A DNA stretch of 64,000 nt from Planococcus sp. MB-3u-03. Lineage in GTDB: Bacteria > Bacillota > Bacilli > Bacillales_A > Planococcaceae. The translations under genes were made by a program, and so were the position numbers. The notes under the pieces are model-generated. The model was given only the letters and a program-made list of their open reading frames with translations. It was not told the DNA's origin and made no database searches. Below, one piece after another: positions 35,627-47,242 of this stretch (positions within the stretch are counted from its first letter, which is position 1; each line of letters opens with the position of its first letter). The stretch covers positions 2,399,501-2,463,500 of the forward strand of contig NZ_CP025135.1 of the NCBI RefSeq assembly GCF_002833405.1, read 5' to 3'.

Positions 35627-37540
35627 CTATTCAATTTTTACAATGGAATGGGTTCCTTGCGGTTGATCGCCATCTTTCAAGACGATGACTTTTTGGTCTA
35701 TTAGATTGGTAAAGATGACTGGCGTTGCGAGAGACGGTGCATTGGCATCCAAGAATTCCAGATCCAACTTCAGCAATTTGTCGCCGCGCTGGACCAATTG
35801 CCCTTGTTCTACGAATAGCTCAAAGCCTTCGCCGTCCAGTTTCACCGTATCCAAGCCGACGTGGATCAGAATTTCAATGCCGGTATCGGTCTCGATGCCG
35901 ATCGCGTGCTTCGTCGGGAATACGCTGACCACACGGCCGTCAACTGGTGAATGAAGAACGTTTCCAGTTGGCAAGATGGCAAATCCAGGCCCCATCATTT
36001 CTTTTGCAAACACGTCATCCGGCACTTCCGAGAGCGGAATGATTTTCCCTTGGATTGGCATTTCGAAATCTTTCGGGATGATTTCTTTCATTGCCGGTTC
36101 CTCGCTCGTCGTTTCTGCGACCGCTGCGGTTTCCGTACCCGCCTCAGGAGCCGGGTTGCCGCTTGCCACACGCGGTTTCATTGCATCTCCTAGGAATTCC
36201 ACAGCCGTTCCGATGACTACTTGTACATTTGTTTTATTAATTTTCATGACGCCCATCGCCCCATGACGCTTCAGCGCTTTTTCATCGACGAGATCTGCAT
36301 CTTTCAGCGTCATGCGCAGACGCGTCGTGCAGTACTCGGTCGCGACAATATTATCCGCGCCGCCCAGTGCTTCAATGGTGTGATACGCCCGAACATCAAG
36401 GGCATTATCGCCTGAACCTAGATTGTCTGCATCCTCGTCTTCGTCTTCACGGCCAGGTGTTTTCAAATCCAGTTTGACGATCAAGAAATAGAAGATGAAG
36501 AAGTAAATGACGCCGAACACGAGTCCCACCAACAATAAAATGAGCGGGTTGGTAGCGAGTCCGAAATTCAGCACATAGTCAATCGCTCCGGCTGAAAAGC
36601 CGAAACCGTGATGAATATCCAAAGCATAAGCGACCATCATCGATACGCCCGTTAGTAGCGCGTGGACAACATACAAAACAGGCGACAAGAACATGAACGT
36701 AAACTCAATCGGTTCGGTGATCCCTGTTAAAAATGACGTAAAGCCGATACTGAAGAACATCCCGCCAACCAATGCTTTGCGTTCTTTTTTCGCTGCTGCG
36801 TACATCGCAAGACACGCAGCCGGTAAACCAAACATCATGATTGGGAAGAACCCGGACAGGAATGGACCTGCCGTTGGGTCTCCTCTAAGGAAACGGTTAA
36901 TTTCCCCGCGCACGACTTCTCCACTGGCAGTGGTGAATGTGCCAAAATCAAACCAGACAATTGTATTGATAACGTGGTGAAGCCCCGTCGGCAACAACAG
37001 GCGGTTCAAGAACCCGTACGCGCCAACGCCAAACATGCCTGCATTCAAAATCCAGTTGCCGGCACCGTCAATAAGATCCTGGATCGGAGGCCAGGCAACA
37101 CCGAGCACACCCGCCAAAATGGTCATGGCGGCTGCGGTGATAATCGGCACAAAACGCCTGCCGCCGAAAAAGGCCAGCCATTGCGGAAATTTCACATTAT
37201 AGAATTTATTGTACAAGAGACCTGCGACAATCCCGGAAATAATTCCGGCAAAGACGCCCATATCGATCGTCTCGTTGATCGTGACAATCGCGGAGGTCAA
37301 CACCAGATACGCAATCGCACCGGCCAATGCCGCTCCCCCGCTGCCATCATGTGCAAGCCCCATCGCAAGCCCCATCGCAAAGATGATCGCCAAGTTATCG
37401 ATAATCCCCGCACCAGCTGCCGACATGAACGGGATCCCAAGCAAATCATCCTGTCCAAAACGCAGCAACAAAGCCGCAGCCGGCAATGTCGCTATCGGGA
37501 ACATCAACGACTTCCCTATTTTTTGAAGAAAACCAAACAT
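35627..37540 (-). CDS. nagP: N-acetylglucosamine-specific PTS transporter EIICBA
   Basis: 637 residues. The EIIC membrane domain (residues 1 to about 360) has LPTGLHHVINTIVWF and the GITEPIEFTF substrate motif. EIIB carries the phosphocysteine in ATEYCTTRLRM. A Pro/Glu/Ala-rich linker leads to EIIA with the phosphohistidine in EILIHVGLDTVKL. It imports and phosphorylates GlcNAc using phosphate from EI and HPr. Confidence 0.94.
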   Translation of the reverse strand: MFGFLQKIGKSLMFPIATLPAAALLLRFGQDDLLGIPFMSAAGAGIIDNLAIIFAMGLAMGLAHDGSGGAALAGAIAYLVLTSAIVTINETIDMGVFAGIISGIVAGLLYNKFYNVKFPQWLAFFGGRRFVPIITAAAMTILAGVLGVAWPPIQDLIDGAGNWILNAGMFGVGAYGFLNRLLLPTGLHHVINTIVWFDFGTFTTASGEVVRGEINRFLRGDPTAGPFLSGFFPIMMFGLPAACLAMYAAAKKERKALVGGMFFSIGFTSFLTGITEPIEFTFMFLSPVLYVVHALLTGVSMMVAYALDIHHGFGFSAGAIDYVLNFGLATNPLILLLVGLVFGVIYFFIFYFLIVKLDLKTPGREDEDEDADNLGSGDNALDVRAYHTIEALGGADNIVATEYCTTRLRMTLKDADLVDEKALKRHGAMGVMKINKTNVQVVIGTAVEFLGDAMKPRVASGNPAPEAGTETAAVAETTSEEPAMKEIIPKDFEMPIQGKIIPLSEVPDDVFAKEMMGPGFAILPTGNVLHSPVDGRVVSVFPTKHAIGIETDTGIEILIHVGLDTVKLDGEGFELFVEQGQLVQRGDKLLKLDLEFLDANAPSLATPVIFTNLIDQKVIVLKDGDQPQGTHSIVKIE

Positions 37541-37588
37541 AAAATTTCCACCCCTTTATGTATTCTTAAACTCACCATATCTTCAAGA

Positions 37589-37606
37589 GGTATAGTTGTC
37601 TATACC
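37589..37606. promoter_or_regulatory. NagR operator upstream of nagP
   Basis: A perfect palindrome GGTATAG-TTGT-CTATACC, the layout expected for GntR/UTRA operators, 49 bases before the nagP start. Confidence 0.8.
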
Positions 37607-37629
37607 AATTTAATAAATAATGAAAATAA

Positions 37630-37643
37630 AGTAAGCGTTTACC
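37630..37643. promoter_or_regulatory. Candidate cre box upstream of nagP
   Basis: The minus strand reads GGTAAACGCTTACT, matching TGWAANCGNTNWCA at 12 of 14 positions, consistent with CcpA control. Confidence 0.6.
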
Positions 37644-37724
37644 TTGTGAGTATTTAAATCTGCATGCAGAAAAATGGTTAGTCAGATATTTCTTAGTAAG
37701 ATTATTCTCAGTTAATAAAGAAAT

Positions 37725-37766
37725 AGAAAAGCCAGTAATCGGTTCTACCGACTACTGGCTTTTCAC
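37725..37766 (-). terminator. Terminator of the capsule locus
   Basis: Stem AAAAGCCAGTARTCGG with its complement and loop TTCTA, with T runs on both strands, downstream of the first galE copy. Confidence 0.88.
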
Positions 37767-37770
37767 TTTA

Positions 37771-37787
37771 AATTGTGTCGTACACAG
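37771..37787 (+). repeat. Truncated R22 copy
   Basis: Reads AATTGTGTCGTACACAG and then diverges. It lies between the galE stop and the terminator, and is the rightmost copy in the window. Confidence 0.75.
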
Positions 37788-37794
37788 CCAAGCT

Positions 37795-38761
37795 CTATTT
37801 TATTTCTTTCGAATGCCATCTCCAAGCACTACCAATAATCTCTTCCAAATCAAAATGAGGTTTCCAGCCAAGCTTCTCCTCAATTTTCTTAGAAGACGCC
37901 ACTAAAGTTGCAGGGTCACCTGGACGGCGATCAGCATAATCAATAACTGCTGATTTCCCAGAGACTTTTCACATACCTCAATGATTTCTCTAACGGAATA
38001 ACCAGCGCCGTTCCCAAGGTTAAATACCTCATTGGCTACTTCTTTGTTAACCAGACCTTCATAAGCTAAGATATGCGCATTAGCTAAGTCAGTAACATGG
38101 ATATAGTCTCTTACACATGTACCGTCTGACGTATCATAATCTGTACCAAATACAGAAATTTGCTTACGCTCCCCGAGCAAATGCTGCAAGACGATTGGAA
38201 TTAGATGTGTTTCGGGATCATGACTTTCTCCAATTTCTGCTGACTCATGAGCTCCAGCTGCATTGAAATAGCGTAATACTACATACTCTAAATTATGTAC
38301 ATCTGAAATATCAGACAAGATATCTTCTATCATCAGTTTCGATTTGCCGTAGGGATTGATCGGATTCGTAGCTGTATCCTCTGTGATTAAATCGGTGTCT
38401 GGAATGCCGTAAGTAGCGGCCGTTGATGAGAAAATGAATTTACCTCCGTACTCCATCATTTTATCTAAAAGAGTAATAGTAGCGCTGACATTATTCTTAT
38501 AGTACTTTAAAGGATTTTAACAGACTCGCCGACCAAGCTATTTGCTGCAAAATGGAATACCGCATCAATATCATATTTCTTAAAATGCGATCTAACACTG
38601 CTGAATCTCCTAAATCGCCTTGTTCAAAGGTAGCTTTGTCATTTAATAAAAGGGATAACCAGTAGTTAAGTTATCCAAAATGACGACATCGTATTTACTT
38701 GTCAATTCTTTTACGGTGTGGCTACCAATATATCCGGCGCCCCACATACTAAAATCGTCAT
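37795..38761 (-). CDS. galE: UDP-glucose 4-epimerase copy 1 (several one-base breaks)
   Basis: A short-chain dehydrogenase-type epimerase interconverting UDP-glucose and UDP-galactose. The longest intact piece (37902-38459) has FIFSSTAATYG and NPYGKSK (catalytic Tyr-Lys). Restoring single bases recovers the start (GGAGYIGSHTVKEL, with AAAGGAG before the ATG at 38761) and the end (YADRRPGDPATLVASSKKIE). At least four breaks, all resolved ones being missing bases. It is the last gene of the capsule locus. Confidence 0.8.
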
Positions 38762-39405
38762 ATTATTCTCCTTTATATCTTTATTGAAATATAATCTTTT
38801 AGTTAGTTAGTTAAAATTAGCACGACGAGTCAACATATTTTAACAGAAAACTCCCACATCACCATAAAGTTATGATTTATTTTTCTTGCTTTTGAGCTCA
38901 GCTCGATGTTTTGGCTAATTGCTTCTGCTTTAGCACTGGTCTTCGTAAGCGAAAATACAATCATCAGTGTCATTATTATAAGTATTGAAATTATCATCAG
39001 CATGGCATGACCACATTGTTTTAGTATTTGGTATCATGTATGTTCCTCTTACTAAAACATCAAAACATTAGATATGTGAGACCAATACCTCAACCTTACC
39101 TTATAATTTGTAGTTTGTTACTGTGACCATGACCAAAATGATAAAACTAGCACCTTTGCTTCCACTGATTTCTCAACTCATTTCCAGCGTGAAGCATATA
39201 GTATGTTTGTAATTCTTTATTAGAAGTCCAAGATTTCATAAAATTTAGAGAAGGTCTTTTATCTTACTCATTAGAAAATTTTAATTTATTTCATTATAAT
39301 TCCTGTTGGTATAAACTTTTACTTTTCAGCTTCAGAAAACTGACTTTCATTCACATAGAATACCTAAAAGGCTTTCTATTATTAGAAACTCCCCAAATAT
39401 CAATA
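38762..39405. other. AT-rich spacer between the two galE copies
   Basis: About 640 bases. I find no credible frame on either strand and no strong hairpin. It may hold remains of a lost gene. Confidence 0.4.
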
Positions 39406-40416
39406 TTAAGTTATTATTTTTTCTTCGGTATAACTTTTCTCAAACCGCCATGAGTCTCGACACATGATGATGATATCCCGTAAAGCTCTCCACCCTAGTT
39501 CTTTCTCTGCTTTTGAAACATCTGCATAGCACGATGCAATATCCCCAGATCTTCTGTTTGTAATTTCATATGGAACTGAAATATTGTTTGCTTTTTCAAA
39601 AGCATTGACTAATTCTAATACACTTGTACCTTTACCGGTACCTAAATTATAAACATTGATTCCAGCAGTTTGATTTTCTAATGCCGCGACATGACCATTT
39701 GCAAGATCTACAACGTGAATATAATCTCTAATCCCTGTGCCATCAATTGTTTTGTAATCATTTCCAAATATCCATAATTTTTCAAGTTTCCCTTTTGCAA
39801 CTTGAGTTATGTATGGCATTAAATTGTTTGGTATTCCGTTAGGTGATTCTCCAATTAGACCACTTTCATGGGCTCCAACTGGATTAAAGTAACGTAGAAT
39901 TGACAAAGAAATTGAGGGGTTTGCATTTGCAATGTCAGATAAAATTCTTTCACTCATAGCTTTCGTTTCACCATAAGGATTAGTTGTAGGTAAAAGATTC
40001 ATCGTCTCAATAAAAGGTACCGAATTTTCTCCATATACAGTGGCAGAAGAACTAAATACAAATTTTTTTATCTGAAATTTCTGACAAGCATTTGCTAAAA
40101 CCATAGTGCTAACAAGATTATTATGATAATACTCAAATGGTTTCATTACTGATTCACCTACAGCCTTATATCCTGCAAAATGAATAACACCGTCAATATC
40201 ATGACTAATGAAAACTTCCTCAACCAACTTTTCATTAGTGACATCAATTTCATAAAAAAGAACTTCTTTGCTTGTGATCTTGGATATAGTTTTAATGGTT
40301 TCCTTTTTACTATTTGATAGGTTATCAGCAATGATTACTGAGTGTCCGGCATCTAATAAAGCTACACATGTATGCGATCCAATGTATCCAGCACCACCGG
40401 TTACTAAAATATTCAT
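39406..40416 (-). CDS. galE: UDP-glucose 4-epimerase copy 2 (intact)
   Basis: 336 residues with the NAD motif TGGAGYIGSHTCVALL, VIHFAGYKAVGES, FSSSATVYG and the catalytic TNPYGETK. Length is normal and the frame unbroken, in contrast to its neighbours. It differs clearly from copy 1 in sequence, so it is not a recent duplicate. It probably supplies UDP-Gal or UDP-GalNAc for the polymer. Confidence 0.93.
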   Translation of the reverse strand: MNILVTGGAGYIGSHTCVALLDAGHSVIIADNLSNSKKETIKTISKITSKEVLFYEIDVTNEKLVEEVFISHDIDGVIHFAGYKAVGESVMKPFEYYHNNLVSTMVLANACQKFQIKKFVFSSSATVYGENSVPFIETMNLLPTTNPYGETKAMSERILSDIANANPSISLSILRYFNPVGAHESGLIGESPNGIPNNLMPYITQVAKGKLEKLWIFGNDYKTIDGTGIRDYIHVVDLANGHVAALENQTAGINVYNLGTGKGTSVLELVNAFEKANNISVPYEITNRRSGDIASCYADVSKAEKELGWRALRDIIIMCRDSWRFEKSYTEEKIIT

Positions 40417-40505
40417 ATTTCAAACCCTCATTTCCACAGCATAATTTCAATATCTTTATCTTAAATCTATTTTCAAAATATTAAAGAATTTAACTGCTAT
40501 CTTGA

Positions 40506-41579
40506 TTATTCTTTCTCTATCATTTCATATTTTAAGATAGAATCATTAGTAATGTTAACTGCAGCTTTTTTCCCAATAATATTTTTTATATCTGATGGTG
40601 GGATACCGGTCCCTGGCCTTTTGAACGTGAGCATATCATCATCAATTATTTGACCTTTTTTAATGAAGCCCACAGAGACTAAAGATCTTCTTGCATTCTT
40701 TCTAGAAGCTAACTCTGTTTCTAAATAATTAATAGCATATGAGCCTCTAATTTCTTGAATGAAATCAATACCCTTAACAATTTTCCGTGCGTCGTTTGGA
40801 TCCATGGCATGATAATGATCATTTCCAGGTAATGTCTTATCTAAAGTAAAATGTTTTTCTACTACAATGGCACCTAGATTAAACGCTGTTTTAATAATAT
40901 CTGCATCTATATCTGGTTTTGTGTGATCCGAATATCCAACAATTACATGAGGATACCTTTCCTTCAAACTGACTATCTTATTAAGGTTCGCATGGTTGGA
41001 GGGAGTTGGATATTCTAGTACACAATGCAACAATATTATAGGTTGGTCATTATATTCTCGAATTGTTGCTAGTGTTTGGTCAATTTCATCTACATTAGCT
41101 GCTCCAACCGATAATAAGATAGGCTTACCTTTCTTAGCTTGGTATTCAACAAAAGGTAAGTTGTTTAGGTCAGAGGAAGATATTTTGTAAACATTCATCA
41201 AGTCATAAAGGTAATCAGCTGATTCTATATCAAATGCGGTTGACAAAAACTCAATTTCTAAATCTTCGCAGTACTGAGCTAACTCTTTGTAGTTTTCATA
41301 AGTAAAACTATCAAATTTTTTGAATAATTCATATTGTGATGTAGTTGTTTCCTCACTAGTATCCCAATAAGATGGAGATTCTTTGGCGGCTAAAGTTCCA
41401 GCTTTGTATGTTTGAAATTTAACTGCATGAATCCCTGATTCTTTGGCTTCCTTTACCATTAATTTGGCTGCTTCCATCACTGTGATATTCAATTTTTTAG
41501 CTATATCGTAATAGTTGACACCAATTTCAGCTATTAGAACGAACTTACCTTCTTTTGCTCTGTTAATAATTGTATTCAT
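40506..41579 (-). CDS. neuB: N-acylneuraminate synthase family protein (NeuB/SpsE)
   Basis: 357 residues. The TIM barrel condenses PEP with a hexosamine-derived sugar to give a nonulosonic acid: LIAEIGVNY, HAVKFQTYKAGTL, STAFD, YKISSSDLNNLPF, GYSDHT and VEKHFTLD are family motifs. The C-terminal 60 residues form the antifreeze-like SAF domain (KKGQIIDDDMLTFKRPGTGI). Whether it makes sialic, legionaminic or pseudaminic acid cannot be told from sequence. It starts just after the NeuA-SpsG gene. Confidence 0.92.
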   Translation of the reverse strand: MNTIINRAKEGKFVLIAEIGVNYYDIAKKLNITVMEAAKLMVKEAKESGIHAVKFQTYKAGTLAAKESPSYWDTSEETTTSQYELFKKFDSFTYENYKELAQYCEDLEIEFLSTAFDIESADYLYDLMNVYKISSSDLNNLPFVEYQAKKGKPILLSVGAANVDEIDQTLATIREYNDQPIILLHCVLEYPTPSNHANLNKIVSLKERYPHVIVGYSDHTKPDIDADIIKTAFNLGAIVVEKHFTLDKTLPGNDHYHAMDPNDARKIVKGIDFIQEIRGSYAINYLETELASRKNARRSLVSVGFIKKGQIIDDDMLTFKRPGTGIPPSDIKNIIGKKAAVNITNDSILKYEMIEKE

Positions 41580-41584
41580 TACTT

Positions 41585-43205
41585 CTAGTCCTCCTTTAAA
41601 ATTATATCTATTACTCTGTTTATCCCTTTTTTCAAATCGTAGCTTAACATAAGCTCTCGCATTTCATATCTAATTTGATCAGCTTCTACTAACCAGTTAA
41701 AAGTAGATTTAATTGTTTCTAAAGATATACTTTTCCAATACCTAAGTTTAAAACCCATTTTGCATCTGTTTAAAAGTATGTAATTGTTCTCTCATTCTGA
41801 GCCAAAACAATTGAAGGAATCCCTAATGAGGCTAATTCAAAACAGTTCTTCCCTGTGAGGTGAAAGCCAAGTCAGCTTTTTCATATAATCACTGACTCTT
41901 TTTACATCTTTAAGAACAAATATTTTCTTTTGCTGATTAGTAACTATTCCATTCTCATCTCCATCATAACCTTTGCCAATAATGAAATTGAATTGTATTT
42001 AGGATCTATCCCATTTATCTTTGATGCCAATTCGTATATTTTCTTCGTTAAATTAGAAGGATCCGTTCCTCCAAAATCACCAATATGGTATTAACACTTT
42101 TGTGAACTCTTTAGGTTTATTAATAAGAAATTCATCCCTGAGACAAACATAATTCTCACCGTAATATTCATTAGGTAACTTTATTTCTTTATTGTAAAGC
42201 GCATTTATTACTGCGTCTGCATACTCTGCACCTGCACCTAAATCTTCTATAGTAATAACCTTCTCCACTAAACTTTTAACTTTTAATATATTCTTCACTT
42301 GTATCCAAACAATCATTTATTACTACATCAGCATTCCAAGAAGTTAAAAGTTAAAAATCCTCGTCAGACTTAATGAGAACATAGGGCATAAAACTGCTTT
42401 TAATTTTATTTATTCCTTCTAAATGTTCTTCATTAGCCACAAATATTACTTCATGAGCCGTCAAATTATAAGCTAAAGTTAAACAATGGTAAATATGTCC
42501 CATGCCAAGTTCTTTAAATCCATCTACTCTAAAAACTACTCTCTTTTCTTTAAAACACTTTCACATATAACCCAATCATTATTAGTATCTATATCAATTG
42601 ATTCTTCTTCTGGTACTTCGTAAATTGAAATTACATTCCCCATTCTACTTTCGTCTGTAACGTATTTTCTTTTGGTGATAAAAAGCACCTGTTTCGATGT
42701 AGTTTTCAGGCAACTCTTGCCTGTTCATTCTTTTTCATATTTAGGTATAAATTGGTTTTTGTATTTGGCCCACGCTAAATGGGGTGCATTAACTGCACTT
42801 ATATACGTATCAGCATCGCTATTTAAAAACTTTCAATTGCATTATTTAAAGTATCACTTTTCAGTAAGGGTGATGTAGGTTGTAAAGTTATTACAATATC
42901 ATACGAAATCTGTTTGAATTTCTCCATTTTCTCCACAGCATCATACACTACGGGGTCTAGAGTAACTCTGTCATTCGATAGTTCCTTATCTCTTTTAAAC
43001 AATCTACCCTAATTTATTTTGGCAATACTTTGAATTTCTTCATTATCCGTTGTGACTACAATATCAGTTACTAAACCACACGACTTTGCGTTTTCGATAG
43101 AATAAGTAACTAATGGCTTACCGTTCATTAAACGCACGTTTTTCTGGGTATACCTTTAGATCCTCCACGAGCTGGAATTATAACAAGAATTTTTATTATT
43201 CACAC
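41585..43205 (-). CDS. Fused CMP-nonulosonate cytidylyltransferase (NeuA) and SpsG-like protein, many one-base breaks
   Basis: The N-terminal half has the cytidylyltransferase motif ILVIIPARGGSKGIPRKN, then SYDIVITLQPTSPLLKSDTL. It continues without a separate start into a SpsG/PseG-like glycosyl-nucleotide domain: VVFRVDGFKELGMGHIYHCL, VITIEDLGAGAEYADAVINA and LASLGIPSIVLAQNE. It ends DIILKED with AGGAGG for neuB inside its last codons. At least six frame breaks. The product would activate the NeuB sugar with CTP. Confidence 0.75.
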
Positions 43206-43860
43206 ATAAAAGACCATTTCCTTTCAAGAACTTTTCTTTAATAGTATTACTAATTACTTATTGGGAGTAATTAGCTAAGAAAAGCTAATACCTATACAGT
43301 CAATTCAAAGTCTAGATTTTCAAACAGATAAAGTTGATAAACGCTTAAGATAGTTTCAGTAGTAAGTACATAAAATCGAATTTTAGAATTCAAACATAAG
43401 CTACACAAACAAGAACACCTTAGCGATATTACTTTAACTTACAATATTTAAAAGGACTATTTGTTGTAACACATTTGATAGCTAGCTCGAAATATAATTT
43501 GTATATATTGGAAATTAAAACAACTTTTCAAGAATCCGATTATCATTTCTAATTATTGAAATGATTCATTCTCAATACCGCTGTATTCTAAAAAGAGATT
43601 TTATAAACTCTAACACTAAACAATAGCACCTATTTTTAGTGAATCATGTCTTAATTTCTGAAATAAAGTCTTTACTTAAAACCAAACACCAAAATTAATA
43701 GAAATTATCTTAATTAAAATACTTTTACAAATGATTAAATGATCTATTTCGAAGTAAAACAATCTGGTACTGGTATAAATTAAAAGCAGGAGAGAAGTTT
43801 TAAACTCTTCTGTTTGTTATTTAAAATTATATTTGTACTTTATATTATTCAAGCAATTTA
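43206..43860. other. AT-rich spacer with one terminator-like hairpin
   Basis: No credible gene. At about 43787-43820 the minus strand forms CAGAAGAG...CTTCTCTCCTG followed by TTTT, a probable terminator for the flippase gene. Confidence 0.4.
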
Positions 43861-45215
43861 TTATTTAATATTTTTAAAGTAAATAAAACCAATAAATATT
43901 AAAGAAAATATTAATAAATATCTGATTATTACCAAGTTTTCTATTAAAAGAATACTATAATGATTAAAGAACCTTGAATGATTGATATAAAATGAAATTT
44001 AGCACCAAAACGTTTACCTTTATAATTTTGTTAGTAATAATGTAATGAAATAGAAAGAGCAAGAAAAAGAAATCACTGTGGTAATTGCAGCAGCTATAAA
44101 ACCATATTGGGGAACAAATATTATATTTAGAATAATATTTATCAATGCTGAAGAAATAGTCCCAAGTGAAATTAATCCTGTTTTTATAGAAAATTCCACA
44201 TTGACTTCAAAGATATACATAAATTGAAAGTAATAAGCCATAAAATCCATGGAATGATATATAACCCAGCCCAGTATTCTTCACTAGCCATTATTTTAAT
44301 AAGCTCAGGAGAAATAAAAGAATCAGAGTGAATAATAGACTAAATATATTTCTATAAATTTTGCTCTTTCCAATAAGATCGAAAATTGATTGTTATTTAA
44401 TTTTCATACATCCAGGGAACCCATGCTTCATTAATTGAAATCATTAATACACTTACAATCATTCCAATGTTATACGCAAAGCTATATATGCCCGTTTCTG
44501 CATCACCAATATATTTATTATGGCTATTCTATCAAATTGAGCATTTTATATTTGATAGATTGTGCAAAATTAAAGGAATTGATAAAGATAGTCCATATTT
44601 CCAGTATCTCCAGAAAAAGTTTACCTCTTTTTAAAAGTAAATAAACAGCGCAGAAAACACCTAGCAAAATTATTACAATCCATGAACCTAATATTTGACC
44701 TAAATATTTGTTTTCTTCAAAAGTTGATTATGAAAATATTGAAAGAAATAATCCTAATAAGGAAAATAAGATATTGATTACTGATGCTGTTTTATATTTA
44801 TAATCAAATTTAAGTTTTAATAAAGTAAATTGACGTATAAAAGAAAAGTAAGCTTGGAATACCATTAAAAGAAAAGTAGTTTTGTTAAATTAGTAATTTC
44901 TAGAAAAATCCGTTAAATATGATAAAAATTATCAAATAAAATAAGAATAAAAGAAAAGATAAAAAGTTAGACTTGCCAAGAAATTATCATAGTCATCTTT
45001 AAAGTCATATTTTCTACCGACATTCACTACTAAATTTAAACTAAGGATTATAGTGAATAAAGCTACCCATGTATAATAAAATAAAAACAATTCCATATTC
45101 TTCTGTAGTCAAAAGTCTTGTAAACACTGGTATCGTTAGAAATTCCATACCTCTAACGAAGAAATTAGATAGTGTGTACCACCCCTCCTGCTTCTACTAC
45201 TTTATTTAATTTCAC
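43861..45215 (-). CDS. Wzx-type polysaccharide flippase (heavily frame-broken)
   Basis: Pieces in different frames assemble into a MATE/Wzx-like transporter: start VKLNKVVEAGG and FFVRGMEFLTIPVFTRLLTT, then the C-terminal helices ISLGTISSALINIILNIIFV and GFIAAAITTVISF, ending near IFIGFIYFKNIK. Such proteins flip lipid-linked repeat units across the membrane. Too many breaks to give exact coding boundaries. Confidence 0.65.
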
Positions 45216-46058
45216 CTTTTAAACTTCACAATAAACATTCCCTATTTTGGTTAATGTACGAAATAGTTGTAATTAATTTAAACTCACAGACATTTTTACG
45301 ACTTTATCAATTTATCTTAAAAATACACACGATTATTTCTTAATTAATCTCATTAAAAGCATAGCCTCTTAAAAAGGTAACGTTACATATAAAATATTAC
45401 ACGCTATCTAATAATACTTAATAAAAAGAGATAGTCTCTTAAATAATATTTAATTTTAGTGTTCATGAATAATTGAAGTTTTCATCATTTTAATTACTTT
45501 ATTACAATATATTTAAGTTTGGGCGGTTAAATAAGAGCTTTAGAAATATTGAATCGTTTTACCCGATAAAAACGCATCCTAAAGATTCTTCGTAAATCAA
45601 AAATTTTAAAACTAAATTCTACCAGAAGGATTTAGATAGATCCTTTCTTATTAATTACTTTGTGAAACTCACTCTCATTCAAATTTGATAACTAAAAATT
45701 CACAGTATATATGATTCTTACTATTGTTTTATGACTACTTCCTATATTGGATGATAAGTGAATATTTAAAGAAAATTTAGTTTAAAATTATGAATACAAA
45801 ATCAGGCTCAGATGGATAAGTTACAATTTGTAGATCAACCGAACTTTCTACCGATTTCTTTCTTCAAATACTGTGACTATTCCTGAAGCTTAGGAAAATC
45901 TTTATTTAAATTTTAAAATCCCCTTCCACCATCTAAGTGTGAATAATAATCGTCATATATTTGAGGTCAATGGCTAATAAAATCTAGTATTTATATTTAT
46001 CCATCAACATAAGTTTGTAAATATATGTTTTAAGATATATAAGTAATACTCTGGAAAT
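45216..46058. other. AT-rich spacer, 840 bases
   Basis: No frame of quality, no repeat and no strong hairpin found. It separates the polymerase and flippase genes. Confidence 0.4.
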
Positions 46059-47238
46059 TCATGAGTAAATTTTAATTCCTTTTAGCTTTATAAGACTTTT
46101 GTTCACCTTAGGAAGATGAAGAACAAGTATCCAAAACCAAAAACCAGTATTCAGCATTGAATGCATTATGATCGAATTAATTAAGTACGGAAAGATGTAT
46201 TCTATATTTTCTTTAATATAATATTTATCAATTATTTTCGATAAAATAAGTAAATATATTAAAGCAAATGCTATTCCTGTTTTAATAAATATATTAAGAA
46301 TATTATTATGTGTCTGAACCAATCTTACACCACCATAAACAGAGTGTTCCGATGTATTTATTGAATCAATACCCAAATAACTTTTAATGTCATTATCATA
46401 ACCATAGAAAAGTAAATATTCTTCTTCTATCAAAAGTTCTACTGCCTTAATATTAGCTAAAATCGAATTTTATTAGATGAATCATTTAGTCCTTCTTGAT
46501 AGTCCTGTACATTAGTTGATGCAACATAATTAGTCCAAAATAGGCTAAATATGAATGAAGATAAAGTTAAAATAATCAAAACAGTTACTGTTTTCTTAAA
46601 AGAACAGTTTGTTTCAATACTAAAATTAATTTCTTCATATACCTGGTTAAATAGTATAAAAACCATAAGAAGCAGACCCCTGCTACCAACGATAAAGACT
46701 GAAACAATCACCAATACTTTCCTAAAAAGTATTGGTTTTTGACAAAACAAGAAGAATAAAAATAAAATTACACCAGTGTAATTTTTATCCCAAGTAGTAA
46801 TAAAACTGAAATTCTCTACATCATCAGTAAAGTTCAAAGTATACTGAATCAATATCCCAATAAGCATTAGCACATATATAACCTAGAAAAACTTATATTT
46901 TGTGCTTTACTCAAGTCAATATTATTACGGTAAAAGTAGAAAATTATAGTTAAGAGAAATAGATAGTTTAATATAGAGTAAGTTTTAGTATATTGACTAA
47001 CAAAAGAATTATAATTAAAGTGAGTGAAAAGTAAATGTATAACAAAATATCATTTTATTGAACTTGATAGATAAATTTTGCTTTGCTTATATATCAAAGT
47101 AATAACTATTAAAATTGCCGTAACAATAAGATATAACACATCTATGTATTTTTGGTAATCAACTGGAATATAGAAAAATACTAACAATATATAAATAAAC
47201 ACAACATATACACTTAAACTATTTAAGCTAATTTTCAC
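46059..47238 (-). CDS. Wzy-type polysaccharide polymerase (frame-broken)
   Basis: Three pieces of a hydrophobic protein. The N-terminal piece is VYVVFIYILLVFFYIPVDYQ. The middle contains DKNYTGVILFLFFLF and VSVFIVGSRGLLLMVF, as in O-antigen ligase/polymerase proteins. The C-terminal piece has the periplasm-facing TQTHNNILNIFIKTG-like loop (QTHNNILN). It would polymerise the flipped repeat units outside. Low sequence conservation is normal for Wzy. Confidence 0.65.
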
Positions 47239-47242
47239 AAAA

